Positions 40,407 to 49,031 of a DNA stretch of 51,524 bases are shown here, piece by piece. Origin of the DNA: Streptomyces triticagri (lineage in GTDB: Bacteria > Actinomycetota > Actinomycetes > Streptomycetales > Streptomycetaceae); the NCBI RefSeq assembly GCF_003429565.1, contig NZ_QUAK01000105.1, positions 9,870 to 61,393 of the forward strand. Direction: 5' to 3'. The position numbers and the translations under genes were made by a program. The notes beneath the pieces were generated by a model, which saw only the letters and a list, made by a program, of their open reading frames with translations, was not told where the DNA came from and did no database searches. Numbering within the stretch: the first letter of the stretch is position 1; every line of letters begins with the position of its first letter.

Positions 40407-42101
40407 ATGCCCGCCACACCCGAGAAGTCGCCCGTCACGCCCCGCCGCAAGGCGAGCCGTCACCGTGGTGAGGGCCAGTGGGCCGTAGGGCACTTCACCC
40501 CGCTCAACGGCAACGAACAGTTCAAGAAGGACGACGACGGTCTCAATGTGCGGACACGCATTGAGACGATCTACTCGAAGTCCGGCTTCGACTCGATCGA
40601 CCCCAACGACCTGCGCGGGCGCATGCGTTGGTGGGGCCTCTACACCCAGCGCAAGCCCGGCATCGACGGCGGCAAGACGGCCGTCCTGGAGCCCGAGGAG
40701 CTGGACGACAAGTACTTCATGCTGCGGGTCCGGGTGGACGGCGGGCGGCTGACCACCGAGCAGCTGCGGGTGATCGGCCAGATCTCCGAGGAGTTCGCCC
40801 GCGGCACGGCGGACATCACCGACCGGCAGAACATCCAGTACCACTGGATCCGGATCGAGGACGTGCCGGAGATCTGGCGCCGGCTCGAGGAGGTCGGCCT
40901 CTCCACCACCGAGGCCTGCGGTGACACCCCACGCGTCATCCTCGGCTCGCCCGTGGCGGGAATCGCCGAGGACGAGATCATCGACGGCACGCCCGCGATC
41001 GACGAGATCCACCGGCGGTTCATCGGCAACCCGGCGTTCTCGAACCTGCCGCGGAAGTTCAAGACGGCCATCTCCGGGTCGCCGCTGCTCGACGTCGCCC
41101 ACGAGATCAACGATGTGGCGTTCGTCGGCGTCGAACATCCCGAGCACGGGCCCGGGTTCGACCTCTGGGTGGGCGGCGGCCTGTCCACCAACCCCAAGCT
41201 GGGACAGCGCCTCGGCGCCTGGGTCCCCCTCGACGAGGTCCCGGACGTCTTCGAGGGCGTCATCTCGATCTTCCGCGACTACGGCTACCGCCGGCTGCGC
41301 ACCCGGGCCCGGCTGAAGTTCCTGCTCGCCGACTGGGGCGCGGAGAAGTTCCGGCAGATCCTGCAGGACGAGTACCTGAAGCGGGAGCTCGTCGACGGTC
41401 CCGCACCCGCCGAGCCGGTCTCGCGCTGGCGCGACCACGTGGGCGTGCACCGGCAGCGCGACGGCCGCTTCTACGTGGGCTTCGCACCGCGCGTCGGCCG
41501 GGTGGACGGCGCCACGCTCACCAAGATCGCCGAGGTCGCGGGTGAGCACGGCTCAAGCCGGCTGCGGACCACCGCCGAGCAGAAGATGATCGTGCTCGAC
41601 GTCGAGGAGCAGCAGGTCGATTCGCTGGTGTCCGCGCTCGAGGCGCTGGACCTCAGGGTCCGCCCCTCCTCGTTCCGGCGCGGCACCATGGCCTGCACCG
41701 GCATCGAGTTCTGCAAGCTCGCGATCGTGGAGACCAAGGCCCGCGGCTCCTGGCTGATCGACGAACTCGAGCGCCGCATCCCGCAGTTCGAGGAGCCCAT
41801 CACCATCAACATCAACGGCTGCCCGAACGCCTGCGCCCGTATCCAGGTCGCCGACATCGGTCTGAAGGGCCAGCTGATGCTGGACGGCGACGGCAATCAG
41901 GTCGAGGGCTTCCAGGTGCACCTCGGCGGCGCGCTCGGACTCGAGGCCGGCTTCGGCCGCAAGGTCCGCGGGCTCAAGGTCACGGCGCAGGAGCTGCCGG
42001 ACTACATCGAGCGCGTCCTCAAGCGGTTCGAGGCCGAGCGCGAGGACGGTGAGCGGTTCGCCGCCTGGACCGCCCGCGCCGACGACAAGGCCCTGTCATG
42101 A
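40407..42101 (+). CDS. Assimilatory sulfite reductase, ferredoxin type (siroheme, 4Fe-4S)
   Basis: Enzyme of 564 residues that reduces sulfite to sulfide with electrons from ferredoxin. Two tandem ferredoxin-like/siroheme half domains are present. The siroheme-4Fe4S cysteines are Cys430 and Cys436 (ACTGIEFCKLA) and Cys472 and Cys476 (NGCPNACARIQ). The half-domain motif TADITDRQNIQYHWI is typical of the sulfite/nitrite group. Position at the head of the sulfate-assimilation genes favours sulfite over nitrite. GAAGGACG precedes the ATG. The stop overlaps the next small gene as ATGA. The chelatase at the operon end would supply siroheme. Names used for it include sirA, cysI and nirA-like. Confidence 0.95.
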   Translation: MPATPEKSPVTPRRKASRHRGEGQWAVGHFTPLNGNEQFKKDDDGLNVRTRIETIYSKSGFDSIDPNDLRGRMRWWGLYTQRKPGIDGGKTAVLEPEELDDKYFMLRVRVDGGRLTTEQLRVIGQISEEFARGTADITDRQNIQYHWIRIEDVPEIWRRLEEVGLSTTEACGDTPRVILGSPVAGIAEDEIIDGTPAIDEIHRRFIGNPAFSNLPRKFKTAISGSPLLDVAHEINDVAFVGVEHPEHGPGFDLWVGGGLSTNPKLGQRLGAWVPLDEVPDVFEGVISIFRDYGYRRLRTRARLKFLLADWGAEKFRQILQDEYLKRELVDGPAPAEPVSRWRDHVGVHRQRDGRFYVGFAPRVGRVDGATLTKIAEVAGEHGSSRLRTTAEQKMIVLDVEEQQVDSLVSALEALDLRVRPSSFRRGTMACTGIEFCKLAIVETKARGSWLIDELERRIPQFEEPITININGCPNACARIQVADIGLKGQLMLDGDGNQVEGFQVHLGGALGLEAGFGRKVRGLKVTAQELPDYIERVLKRFEAEREDGERFAAWTARADDKALS

Positions 42102-42277
42102 GCGAGCGTGCCGCGCCCTTCCACTGCCCCTACTGCGGCGACGAGGACCTGCGTCCGAACGAGACGGGTCACGGCGCCTGGGAATGCGCGGCCTGCAACC
42201 GGGCCTTCCAGCTGAAGTTCCTCGGGCTGCTCACCCGCGGAGTACCGCACAACGACGGCGGAGGGGACGAGATATGA
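42098..42277 (+). CDS. Small zinc-ribbon protein of the sulfur operon (59 aa)
   Basis: Protein of 59 residues with two Cys pairs, Cys10-x2-Cys13 (HCPYCG) and Cys30-x2-Cys33 (CAACNR), typical of a small zinc ribbon. Its ATG overlaps the sulfite reductase stop as ATGA, and its own stop overlaps the cysH start as ATGA, so it is locked into the operon by translational coupling on both sides. That placement supports a role in sulfite or APS reduction, perhaps electron transfer, cofactor or zinc handling. The family has no assigned function that I know of. Confidence 0.85.
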   Translation: MSERAAPFHCPYCGDEDLRPNETGHGAWECAACNRAFQLKFLGLLTRGVPHNDGGGDEI

Positions 42278-42987
42278 CGGCGACTCAGCACGCCGCACGG
42301 ACCGAGGAGGAGACCCGTGCGCTCGCCGAGCAGGCCGGACGCGATCTGGAGGACGCCTCTCCGCTGGAGATCCTCCGGTGGGCGGCCGAGACCTTCGGCG
42401 GCCGCTTCTGCGTGACCTCCTCGATGGAGGACGCGGTGGTGGCCCATCTGGCCTCGCGCGCCTTCCCCGGGGTCGATGTGGTGTTCCTCGACACCGGCTA
42501 CCACTTCCCCGAGACGCTCGGCACCGCCGATGCGGTCGGCGCCGTGATGGACGTCAATCTGATCACCCTGACCCCGCGTCAGTCCGTCGCCGAGCAGGAC
42601 GCCGAGTACGGCCCGAAGTTGCACGACCGCGACCCCGACCTGTGCTGCGCCCTGCGCAAGGTCAAGCCCCTCGAAGAGGGCCTGACCGGCTACGACGCCT
42701 GGGCGACGGGCCTGCGCCGGGACGAGTCGCCGACCCGCGCGAACACTCCGGTGGTCGGCTGGGACGAGAAGCGCCGCAAGGTCAAGATCGCCCCGATCGC
42801 CCGCTGGACCCAGCAGGACGTGGACGCCTACATCGCCGAACACGGCGTCCTGACCAACCCGTTGCTCGAGGACGGCTACCCCTCCATCGGCTGCGCCCCG
42901 TGCACCCGCCGGGTCGCCGAGGGCGAGGACGCGCGGGCCGGCCGCTGGGCCGGACGCGCCAAGACGGAATGCGGGCTGCACGGCTGA
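42274..42987 (+). CDS. cysH: Adenylyl-sulfate (APS) reductase, CysH family
   Basis: Reductase of 237 residues that converts adenylyl sulfate to sulfite using thioredoxin. The PP-loop domain has CVTSSMEDAVVAHLASRAFP. The iron-sulfur ligands Cys124-Cys125 (DLCCALRKVKPL) and Cys207/Cys210 (GCAPCTRR) are present, which marks the APS-using type; PAPS-specific enzymes lack these pairs. The catalytic cysteine is Cys233 in the terminal ECGLHG. The start overlaps the zinc-ribbon stop by ATGA and the stop overlaps cysC by TGATG. APS use means that the cysC product is not needed for reduction itself. Confidence 0.95.
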   Translation: MTATQHAARTEEETRALAEQAGRDLEDASPLEILRWAAETFGGRFCVTSSMEDAVVAHLASRAFPGVDVVFLDTGYHFPETLGTADAVGAVMDVNLITLTPRQSVAEQDAEYGPKLHDRDPDLCCALRKVKPLEEGLTGYDAWATGLRRDESPTRANTPVVGWDEKRRKVKIAPIARWTQQDVDAYIAEHGVLTNPLLEDGYPSIGCAPCTRRVAEGEDARAGRWAGRAKTECGLHG

Positions 42988-43544
42988 TGACGACTCTGGG
43001 AGACAAGCACGTGACCGGTGCCACGATCTGGCTCACGGGACTGCCGAGCGCGGGCAAGACCACACTCGCCCGCGCGGCGGCGGACCGGCTGCGCGATGCC
43101 GGACACCGTGTGGAGGTGCTCGACGGCGACGAGATCCGGGAGTTCCTCTCGGCCGGCCTCGGCTTCGACCGCAAGGACCGGGACACCAATGTGCAGCGCA
43201 TCGGCTTCGTCGCCGAACTCCTCGCGAGCCAGGGCGTGAAGGTCCTGGTCCCGGTGATCGCTCCGTACGCCGACAGCCGCGAGGCGGTACGCAAGCGGCA
43301 CCAGCGGGAGGGCACCGGATACGTCGAGGTGCACATCGCGACTCCGGTCGAGGTGTGCAGCGAACGCGATGTGAAGGGTCTTTACGCCAAGCAGGCCGCC
43401 GGCGAGATCTCCGGCCTGACGGGCGTCGACGACCCGTACGAGGAGCCCGAGTCGCCCGATCTGCGCATCGAGGCGCACCAGCAGTCCGTAGAGGAGTCCG
43501 CGGCCGCGCTGCATGCGCTGCTCGGTGAGAGGGGTCTGGCATGA
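42987..43544 (+). CDS. cysC: Adenylyl-sulfate kinase
   Basis: Kinase of 185 residues that phosphorylates APS to PAPS. The P-loop is GLPSAGKTTLARA; the family motif GFDRKDRDTNVQRIGF follows, and DVKGLYAKQAAGEI and TGVDDPYEEP mark the lid and substrate loop. The start shares one base with the cysH stop. With an APS-type reductase in the same operon, the PAPS made here may serve sulfotransferases rather than cysteine synthesis. The stop overlaps cysD by ATGA. Confidence 0.96.
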   Translation: MTTLGDKHVTGATIWLTGLPSAGKTTLARAAADRLRDAGHRVEVLDGDEIREFLSAGLGFDRKDRDTNVQRIGFVAELLASQGVKVLVPVIAPYADSREAVRKRHQREGTGYVEVHIATPVEVCSERDVKGLYAKQAAGEISGLTGVDDPYEEPESPDLRIEAHQQSVEESAAALHALLGERGLA

Positions 43545-44479
43545 CCACGAGTGCCACTGTCCTGGACGAGGACACCGACAGCCCGTACGCCCTGTCGCAC
43601 CTGGACGCGCTGGAGTCCGAGGGCGTGCACATCTTCCGTGAGGTGGCGGGTGAGTTCGAGCGGCCGGTGATCCTCTTCTCCGGCGGCAAGGACTCGATCG
43701 TGATGCTGCATCTGGCGCTGAAGGCGTTCGCGCCGGCGCCGGTGCCGTTCTCGCTGCTCCATGTGGACACCGGGCACAACTTCCCCGAGGTCATCGAGTA
43801 CCGCGACCGGGTGGTGGCCCGGCACGGTCTGCGGCTGCATGTGGCCTCCGTGCAGGACTACATCGACCGCGGAGTGCTGCGCGAGCGCCCGGACGGCACC
43901 CGCAATCCGCTGCAGACGGTGCCGCTCACGGAGAAGATCCAACGGGAGAAGTTCGACGCGGTCTTCGGCGGCGGCCGGCGCGACGAGGAGAAGGCGCGGG
44001 CCAAGGAGCGGGTCTTCTCGCTGCGCGACGAGTTCTCCCAGTGGGACCCGCGCCGGCAGCGCCCCGAGCTCTGGCAGCTGTACAACGGCCGGCACGCGCC
44101 GGGCGAGCACGTCCGGGTCTTCCCGCTGTCCAACTGGACCGAGCTGGACGTCTGGCAGTACATCGCCCGGGAGGAGATCGAGCTCCCGGAGATCTACTTC
44201 GCCCATGAGCGGGACGTGTTCCGGCGCTCCGGCATGTGGCTGACCGCCGGCGAGTGGGGCGGGCCGACCGAGGACGAGCCGGTGGTCAAGCGGCAGGTCC
44301 GCTACCGCACCGTCGGCGACATGTCCTGCACCGGTGCCGTCGACTCCGACGCCGACACGCTCGACGCGGTGATCACCGAGATCGCCGCATCGCGGCTCAC
44401 CGAGCGCGGCGCCACCCGGGCCGACGACAAGCTCTCCGAGGCCGCGATGGAAGACCGCAAGCGCGAGGGGTACTTCTAA
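43541..44479 (+). CDS. cysD: Sulfate adenylyltransferase small subunit
   Basis: Subunit of 312 residues forming APS from ATP and sulfate with CysN. The PP-loop is LFSGGKDSIVMLHLA. Later family blocks are AVFGGGRRDEEKARAKER, NWTELDVWQYIAREEIELP and VRYRTVGDMSCTGAVDSDA. The ATG overlaps the cysC stop (ATGA). The last codons, KREGYF, are typical of the CysD C-terminus. Its stop is immediately followed by the cysN ATG. Confidence 0.97.
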   Translation: MTTSATVLDEDTDSPYALSHLDALESEGVHIFREVAGEFERPVILFSGGKDSIVMLHLALKAFAPAPVPFSLLHVDTGHNFPEVIEYRDRVVARHGLRLHVASVQDYIDRGVLRERPDGTRNPLQTVPLTEKIQREKFDAVFGGGRRDEEKARAKERVFSLRDEFSQWDPRRQRPELWQLYNGRHAPGEHVRVFPLSNWTELDVWQYIAREEIELPEIYFAHERDVFRRSGMWLTAGEWGGPTEDEPVVKRQVRYRTVGDMSCTGAVDSDADTLDAVITEIAASRLTERGATRADDKLSEAAMEDRKREGYF

Positions 44480-45847
44480 ATGACCACGCCCACTACAGGC
44501 ACCGACCGGTTGGCCGATCTGTCGGCGACCACGCTGCTGCGGTTCGCCACCGCCGGGTCGGTCGACGACGGCAAGTCCACCCTGGTGGGGCGGCTCCTGC
44601 ACGACTCCAAGTCGGTACTCACCGACCAGTTGGAGGCCGTCGAGCGGGCCTCGCTCGGCCGCGGCCAGGAGGCGCCCGACCTGGCGCTGCTCACCGACGG
44701 CCTGCGCGCCGAGCGCGAGCAGGGCATCACCATCGACGTGGCGTACCGCTACTTCGCCACGCCGCGGCGCCGGTTCATCCTCGCCGACACCCCCGGGCAT
44801 GTGCAGTACACCCGGAACATGGTCACCGGCGCCTCCACCGCCGAGCTGACGGTGATCCTGGTCGACGCGCGCAACGGCGTCGTCGAGCAGACCCGCCGGC
44901 ACGCGGCCCTCGCGGCGCTGCTGCGTGTCCCGCACGTGGTCCTCGCCGTCAACAAGATGGACCTGGTCGACTACGCGGAGCCGGTCTTCGCGAAGATCGC
45001 CGAGGAGTTCACCGCGTACGCACTGAACCTCGGCGTCCCCGAGGTGACCACGATCCCTATCTCGGCGCTCGCCGGGGACAACGTGGTGGAGCCCTCCGCG
45101 AACATGGACTGGTACGGCGGCCCGACGGTGCTCGAGCACCTGGAGACCGTGCCGGTCAGCCACGACCTGGCCGGCTGCCACGCGCGCTTCCCCGTGCAGT
45201 ACGTGATCCGGCCGCAGACGGCCGAACACCCCGACTACCGGGGCTACGCGGGCCAGATCGCCGCGGGCACCTTCCGGGTCGGCGAGGAGGTGGCCGTACT
45301 GCCGTCGGGCAGGACCTCCAAGGTGGTCGGGATCGATCTGCTGGGCACCCCGGTCGATGTGGCCTGGACCCCGCAGTCGGTGACGCTGCTGCTCGAGGAC
45401 GACATCGACATCTCGCGCGGCGATCTGATCGTGCCGGCCGGTGATGTGCCGGCCGTCGGCCAGGACATCGAGGCGACCGTGTGCCATGTGGCGGACCGGC
45501 CGCTCACGGTCGGCCAGCGGGTGCTGCTCAAGCACACCACCCGTACCGTCAAGGCGATCGTCAAGGAGATCCCTTCGCGGCTCACCCTCGACGACCTGTC
45601 CCAGCACCCGGAGCCGGGCAGCCTGGTCGCCAACGACATCGGCAAGGTGCGCCTGCGCACCGCCGAGCCGCTGGCCCTGGACGACTACGCGGACTCGCGG
45701 CGCACCGGATCCTTCCTGCTGATCGACCCGGCGGACGGTACGACGCTGACCGCGGGCATGGCGGGCGAGGCCTTCGCCCCGGCGGGCAGCTCGTCCGCCG
45801 TCACCCCCGCCGCGGCCGAACCGGACGACGACGGCTGGGACTTCTGA
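44480..45847 (+). CDS. cysN: Sulfate adenylyltransferase GTPase subunit
   Basis: GTPase of 455 residues, EF-Tu-like, that drives APS formation with CysD. The G motifs are GSVDDGKSTL (G1), ADTPGHVQYTRNM (G3) and AVNKMDLVDY (G4). Switch I has EREQGITIDVAYRYF. The barrel domains follow from ~230. There is no C-terminal CysC fusion; cysC is separate upstream. The stop shares one base with a small downstream ORF. Length is usual for stand-alone CysN. Confidence 0.97.
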   Translation: MTTPTTGTDRLADLSATTLLRFATAGSVDDGKSTLVGRLLHDSKSVLTDQLEAVERASLGRGQEAPDLALLTDGLRAEREQGITIDVAYRYFATPRRRFILADTPGHVQYTRNMVTGASTAELTVILVDARNGVVEQTRRHAALAALLRVPHVVLAVNKMDLVDYAEPVFAKIAEEFTAYALNLGVPEVTTIPISALAGDNVVEPSANMDWYGGPTVLEHLETVPVSHDLAGCHARFPVQYVIRPQTAEHPDYRGYAGQIAAGTFRVGEEVAVLPSGRTSKVVGIDLLGTPVDVAWTPQSVTLLLEDDIDISRGDLIVPAGDVPAVGQDIEATVCHVADRPLTVGQRVLLKHTTRTVKAIVKEIPSRLTLDDLSQHPEPGSLVANDIGKVRLRTAEPLALDDYADSRRTGSFLLIDPADGTTLTAGMAGEAFAPAGSSSAVTPAAAEPDDDGWDF

Positions 45848-45945
45848 TGACGATCGACATGTTCGCCACCTTCGCGAAGGAGGGCGGCCGGGTCGGCAGC
45901 GGCCACCTGGGCGCGGGGACCGGGGGTGTCGCGCGATGTGTGTGA
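45847..45945 (+). CDS. Small ORF (32 codons) coupled to cysN
   Basis: Frame starting MTIDMFATFAKEGG and ending VARCV, whose ATG shares a base with the cysN stop (TGATG). It has no recognised domain and a cysteine second from the end. It could be a leader peptide for the transporter genes or just a chance frame; the coupling and the terminal cysteine are the only arguments. The remaining ~130 bases before the binding-protein gene are C-rich and show no other feature. Confidence 0.35.
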   Translation: MTIDMFATFAKEGGRVGSGHLGAGTGGVARCV

Positions 45946-46075
45946 TGACGTACGCGCACCGCTCGCGCGCCCTCACCCCCCACCACCCGCACCGCCGAAG
46001 ACCTGCCGCTTCCCCGGCCGCGTACCCGTATCCGCACGGGACGTAGGAGCCGGGCCTACGAGGGGAATGCCTCCC

Positions 46076-47194
46076 GTGTCTGCCCACCGTTCCACCCGCA
46101 CCACCCTGCGCCGCACCGTCGCCGTGGCCGCCGCCCTGCCCGTGCTCGCCCTGACCGCCACCGCCTGCGGGTACGGCTCCGACTCCTCGGACGACAAGGA
46201 GAAGGTGGCTGCCGAGGGCAAGAAGGTCGGCGGTCTGGACGAGATCAAGGTCGGCTACTTCCCGAACGTCACGCACGCCACCGCCCTTGCGGGTCTTCAG
46301 GAGGGCATCTTCCAGAAGGAACTGGGCGGCACGAAGATCAAGACGCAGACCTTCAACGCAGGCCCGTCCGCGATCGAGGCGCTGAACGCCAAGTCCGTGG
46401 ACGTCACCTGGATCGGCCCGTCGCCCGCGATCAACGGCTACACCAAGTCCAAGGGCCAGAACCTGCGCATCATCGCCGGCTCCGGCTCCGGCGGCGTGTC
46501 CCTGGTCGTGAACCCGAAGAAGGTCAAGTCCCTGGACGACCTCAAGGGCAAGCGGATCGCCACCCCGCAGCTCGGCAACACCCAGGACGTGGCGCTGCTC
46601 AACTACCTGTCGGAGAACGGCCTCGAGGTCGATGCGAACACCGGCAAGGGCGACGTCACCGTCATCCGGCAGGACAACAAGGAGATCCCGGCGTCCCTCG
46701 AGTCCGGCTCGCTCGACGGCGCCTGGGTGCCCGAGCCCACCGCCTCCAAGCTGGTCGCGGGCGGCGGCAAGGTGCTGCTCGACGAGAAGAAGCTCTGGAA
46801 GGACGGCAAGTTCGTCATCACGAACCTGATCGTGTCCCAGAAGTTCCTCAAGGAGAACCCGAAGGCCGTCGAGGCCCTGCTGCGCGGCACGGTGAAGACC
46901 AACGCGTGGATCGCCGAGAAGCCCGAGGACGCCAAGGCCGCGGTCAACGCCCGGCTCAAGAAGGACTCCGGCCAGGCGCTGCCCGCGGAGGTGCTCGACC
47001 CGGCGTTCAAGAACGTCGAGACGCTCAACGACCCGCTCGCCTCGACCCTGCGCGACGAGGCCGACCACGCCGTCAAGGCCGGTCTCCTCGAGGACCCGCT
47101 GCTCGACGGGATCTACGACCTGCGCCCGCTGAACAAGGTCCTGAAGGCCGAGGGCGAGCCCGCCGTCGACGACGCCGGTCTCGGCGCGAAATAA
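46076..47194 (+). CDS. ABC transporter substrate-binding lipoprotein, sulfonate/sulfate type (SsuA-like)
   Basis: Lipoprotein of 372 residues. The signal peptide (TLRRTVAVAAALPVLALTA) ends at TATAC, giving Cys31 as the lipid site. The mature domain is the NMT1/SsuA-like fold: VGYFPNVTHATALAGLQEGI, then FNAGPSAIEALNAKSVDVTW and GPSPAINGYTKSKGQN. I chose GTG 46076 because GAGGGG lies ten bases upstream; ATG 46067 is too close to that site but remains possible. It lies in the sulfur operon between cysN and the ATPase, consistent with sulfonate or sulfate import. Its 3' end carries a 15-bp tandem repeat with stop codons. Confidence 0.9.
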   Translation: MSAHRSTRTTLRRTVAVAAALPVLALTATACGYGSDSSDDKEKVAAEGKKVGGLDEIKVGYFPNVTHATALAGLQEGIFQKELGGTKIKTQTFNAGPSAIEALNAKSVDVTWIGPSPAINGYTKSKGQNLRIIAGSGSGGVSLVVNPKKVKSLDDLKGKRIATPQLGNTQDVALLNYLSENGLEVDANTGKGDVTVIRQDNKEIPASLESGSLDGAWVPEPTASKLVAGGGKVLLDEKKLWKDGKFVITNLIVSQKFLKENPKAVEALLRGTVKTNAWIAEKPEDAKAAVNARLKKDSGQALPAEVLDPAFKNVETLNDPLASTLRDEADHAVKAGLLEDPLLDGIYDLRPLNKVLKAEGEPAVDDAGLGAK

Positions 47195-47221
47195 CTCGGC
47201 GCGAAGTAACTCGGCGCGAAG
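47180..47221 (+). repeat. 15-bp tandem repeat across the stop of the binding-protein gene
   Basis: Units CTCGGCGCGAAATAA (47180-47194) and CTCGGCGCGAAGTAA (47195-47209) are followed by a third partial copy, CTCGGCGCGAAG (47210-47221). Each of the first two encodes LGAK and ends in TAA in the reading frame of the gene. Beyond the second TAA the same frame stays open into the ATPase gene start at 47264. Confidence 0.85.
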
Positions 47222-47263
47222 AATCCGACCCGCAGACCGGAACGCCCTCAGGAGGTGAGGCCC

Positions 47264-48064
47264 ATGGCCACCGCACTCGTCAAGCAGGCCGAGGTGGAGG
47301 ACACCGCAGGCGACGCGCCCGTCGCCGCCCAGATCGACCATGTCTCGAAGTCGTTCGGCCGGGGCACCGCCCAGCAGCTCGTCCTCGACGACATCACGCT
47401 CGATGTCGCGCCCGGCGAGTTCGTGACCCTCCTGGGGGCTTCCGGCTGCGGCAAGTCCACACTTCTCAATCTGGTCGCGGGGCTCGACAAGCCGTCCGCG
47501 GGCGCCATCGAGGTCCCCGGCGGGCGGCCCGCCCTGATGTTCCAGGAACATGCGCTGTTCCCCTGGCTGACCGCCGGAAAGAACATCGAACTCGCCCTGA
47601 AGATGCGCGGGATGCCCAAGCAGGAGCGCCCGGCCGAGGCCGAGCGACTGCTCGATACGGTGCGGCTCAAGGGTGCGCACCGCAAGCGCGTGCACGAGCT
47701 TTCGGGCGGTATGCGCCAGCGTGTGGCGCTCGCCCGTGCACTGGCGCAGGACAGCCAACTGCTCCTGATGGACGAGCCGTTCGCCGCGCTCGACGCCATC
47801 ACCCGGGACGTGCTCCACGACGAGCTCACCCGCATCTGGTCCGAGACGGACGTCTCGGTCCTGTTCGTCACCCACAACGTCCGCGAGGCGGTACGGCTCG
47901 CTCAGCGCGTCGTCCTGCTCTCGTCCCGCCCCGGACGTATCGCCCGTGAGTGGCAGGTCGACATCCCGCAGCCGCGCCGGATCGAGGATTCCGCGGTGGC
48001 CGACCTGTCCGTAGAGATCACCGAGCAGCTGCGGGGGGAGATCCGCCGTCATGGCCAGCACTGA
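47264..48064 (+). CDS. ABC transporter ATP-binding protein, sulfonate/nitrate type (SsuB-like)
   Basis: ATPase of 266 residues. The Walker A is GASGCGKSTLLNL, the Q-loop is MFQEHALFPWL, the signature is LSGGMRQRVALARAL and Walker B is LLLMDEPFAALDA. The SsuB/TauB-like group has exactly this MFQ-HALFPWL block. The ATG follows a near-perfect AGGAGGTGA. The stop lies inside the permease gene, overlapping it by 14 bp. It energises the SsuA/SsuC-like transporter of this operon. Confidence 0.96.
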   Translation: MATALVKQAEVEDTAGDAPVAAQIDHVSKSFGRGTAQQLVLDDITLDVAPGEFVTLLGASGCGKSTLLNLVAGLDKPSAGAIEVPGGRPALMFQEHALFPWLTAGKNIELALKMRGMPKQERPAEAERLLDTVRLKGAHRKRVHELSGGMRQRVALARALAQDSQLLLMDEPFAALDAITRDVLHDELTRIWSETDVSVLFVTHNVREAVRLAQRVVLLSSRPGRIAREWQVDIPQPRRIEDSAVADLSVEITEQLRGEIRRHGQH

Positions 48065-49031
48065 GACACGGACCGGGGAGCTTCCCGGTCCCCCCGACGA
48101 GACCGATGCCGGTACGCCGGCTTCGGCCGCCGCCACGGACGCACGACCCGAAGGCCCCGAGGCGCGGCGAGCGGCAACCGACGACGGCCTGGAAGCCGGT
48201 CTCGACGCCCTGGAGACCAGGACCTCCGAGCGGGTGTCCTTCGGCCGCATCCTGCTCTCCAAGGCGGTGCCGCCCCTGGTGGCCGTCGTGCTGGTCGTCA
48301 CGGTCTGGCAGCTCGCCGCGATGTCCGACGTCAAGCCGGACTACGTCCTTCCGGGGCCACTCGACGTGGCCGGGTCCATCCAGGACATGTGGCTGGAGGG
48401 CACCCTCTTCGGCTACATCTGGACGTCCGTGTCCCGGGGCGCGCTCGGCTTCCTGGTGTCGGTGGCGGTCGGCACGCCGCTCGGTCTGCTGGTGGCCCGG
48501 GTCAGGCCGGTGCGGGCCGCGATCGGTCCGATCCTGTCGGGTCTGCAGTCCCTGCCGTCGGTGGCCTGGGTGCCGGCCGCGATCATCTGGTTCGGCCTCA
48601 CCGACGCGACGATCTACGCGGTGGTGCTGCTCGGCGCGGTCCCCTCGATCGCGAACGGCCTGGTGGCCGGCGTCGACCAGATCCCGCCGCTGTATCTGCG
48701 GGCGGGCCGGGTGATCGGCGCGACCGGTCTGCAGGGCGTACGGCATGTGCTGCTGCCCGCGGCCCTGCCAGGCTATCTGGCGGGGCTCAAGCAGGGGTGG
48801 GCGTTCTCGTGGCGCTCCCTGATGGCCGCCGAGCTGATCGCCAACTCCCCCGATCTGGGCACCGGTCTGGGCCAGCTGATGGAGAACTTCCGCACCTACA
48901 GCGACATGTCGGGCGTCCTCGCCACCATCCTGCTGATCCTGATCGTCGGCATCGGCATCGACCTGCTCTTCTTCTCCCCCCTCGAGCGCCGTGTGCTGCG
49001 CAGCAGGGGCCTGCTCACCCGGAACGTCTGA
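48051..49031 (+). CDS. ABC transporter permease, sulfonate/nitrate type (SsuC-like)
   Basis: Permease of 326 residues. An unusually long, hydrophilic N-terminal extension (~75 residues, Ala/Asp/Glu/Thr-rich) precedes six membrane helices. The EAA-loop equivalent reads YLRAGRVIGATGLQGVRHVLLPAALPG. The last helix ends before SRGLLTRNV. The gene starts inside the ATPase gene (14-bp overlap) after GGGGGAG. The stop shares one base with the chelatase start. It forms the channel for the sulfonate or sulfate importer. Confidence 0.94.
   Translation: MASTETRTGELPGPPDETDAGTPASAAATDARPEGPEARRAATDDGLEAGLDALETRTSERVSFGRILLSKAVPPLVAVVLVVTVWQLAAMSDVKPDYVLPGPLDVAGSIQDMWLEGTLFGYIWTSVSRGALGFLVSVAVGTPLGLLVARVRPVRAAIGPILSGLQSLPSVAWVPAAIIWFGLTDATIYAVVLLGAVPSIANGLVAGVDQIPPLYLRAGRVIGATGLQGVRHVLLPAALPGYLAGLKQGWAFSWRSLMAAELIANSPDLGTGLGQLMENFRTYSDMSGVLATILLILIVGIGIDLLFFSPLERRVLRSRGLLTRNV

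Noticed and set aside
43382..48334. A 1650-codon open frame on the minus strand across cysC to the transporter permease
   Set aside because: It is the antisense shadow of well-identified genes on the plus strand. High G+C suppresses stop codons and no domain is recognisable in it.
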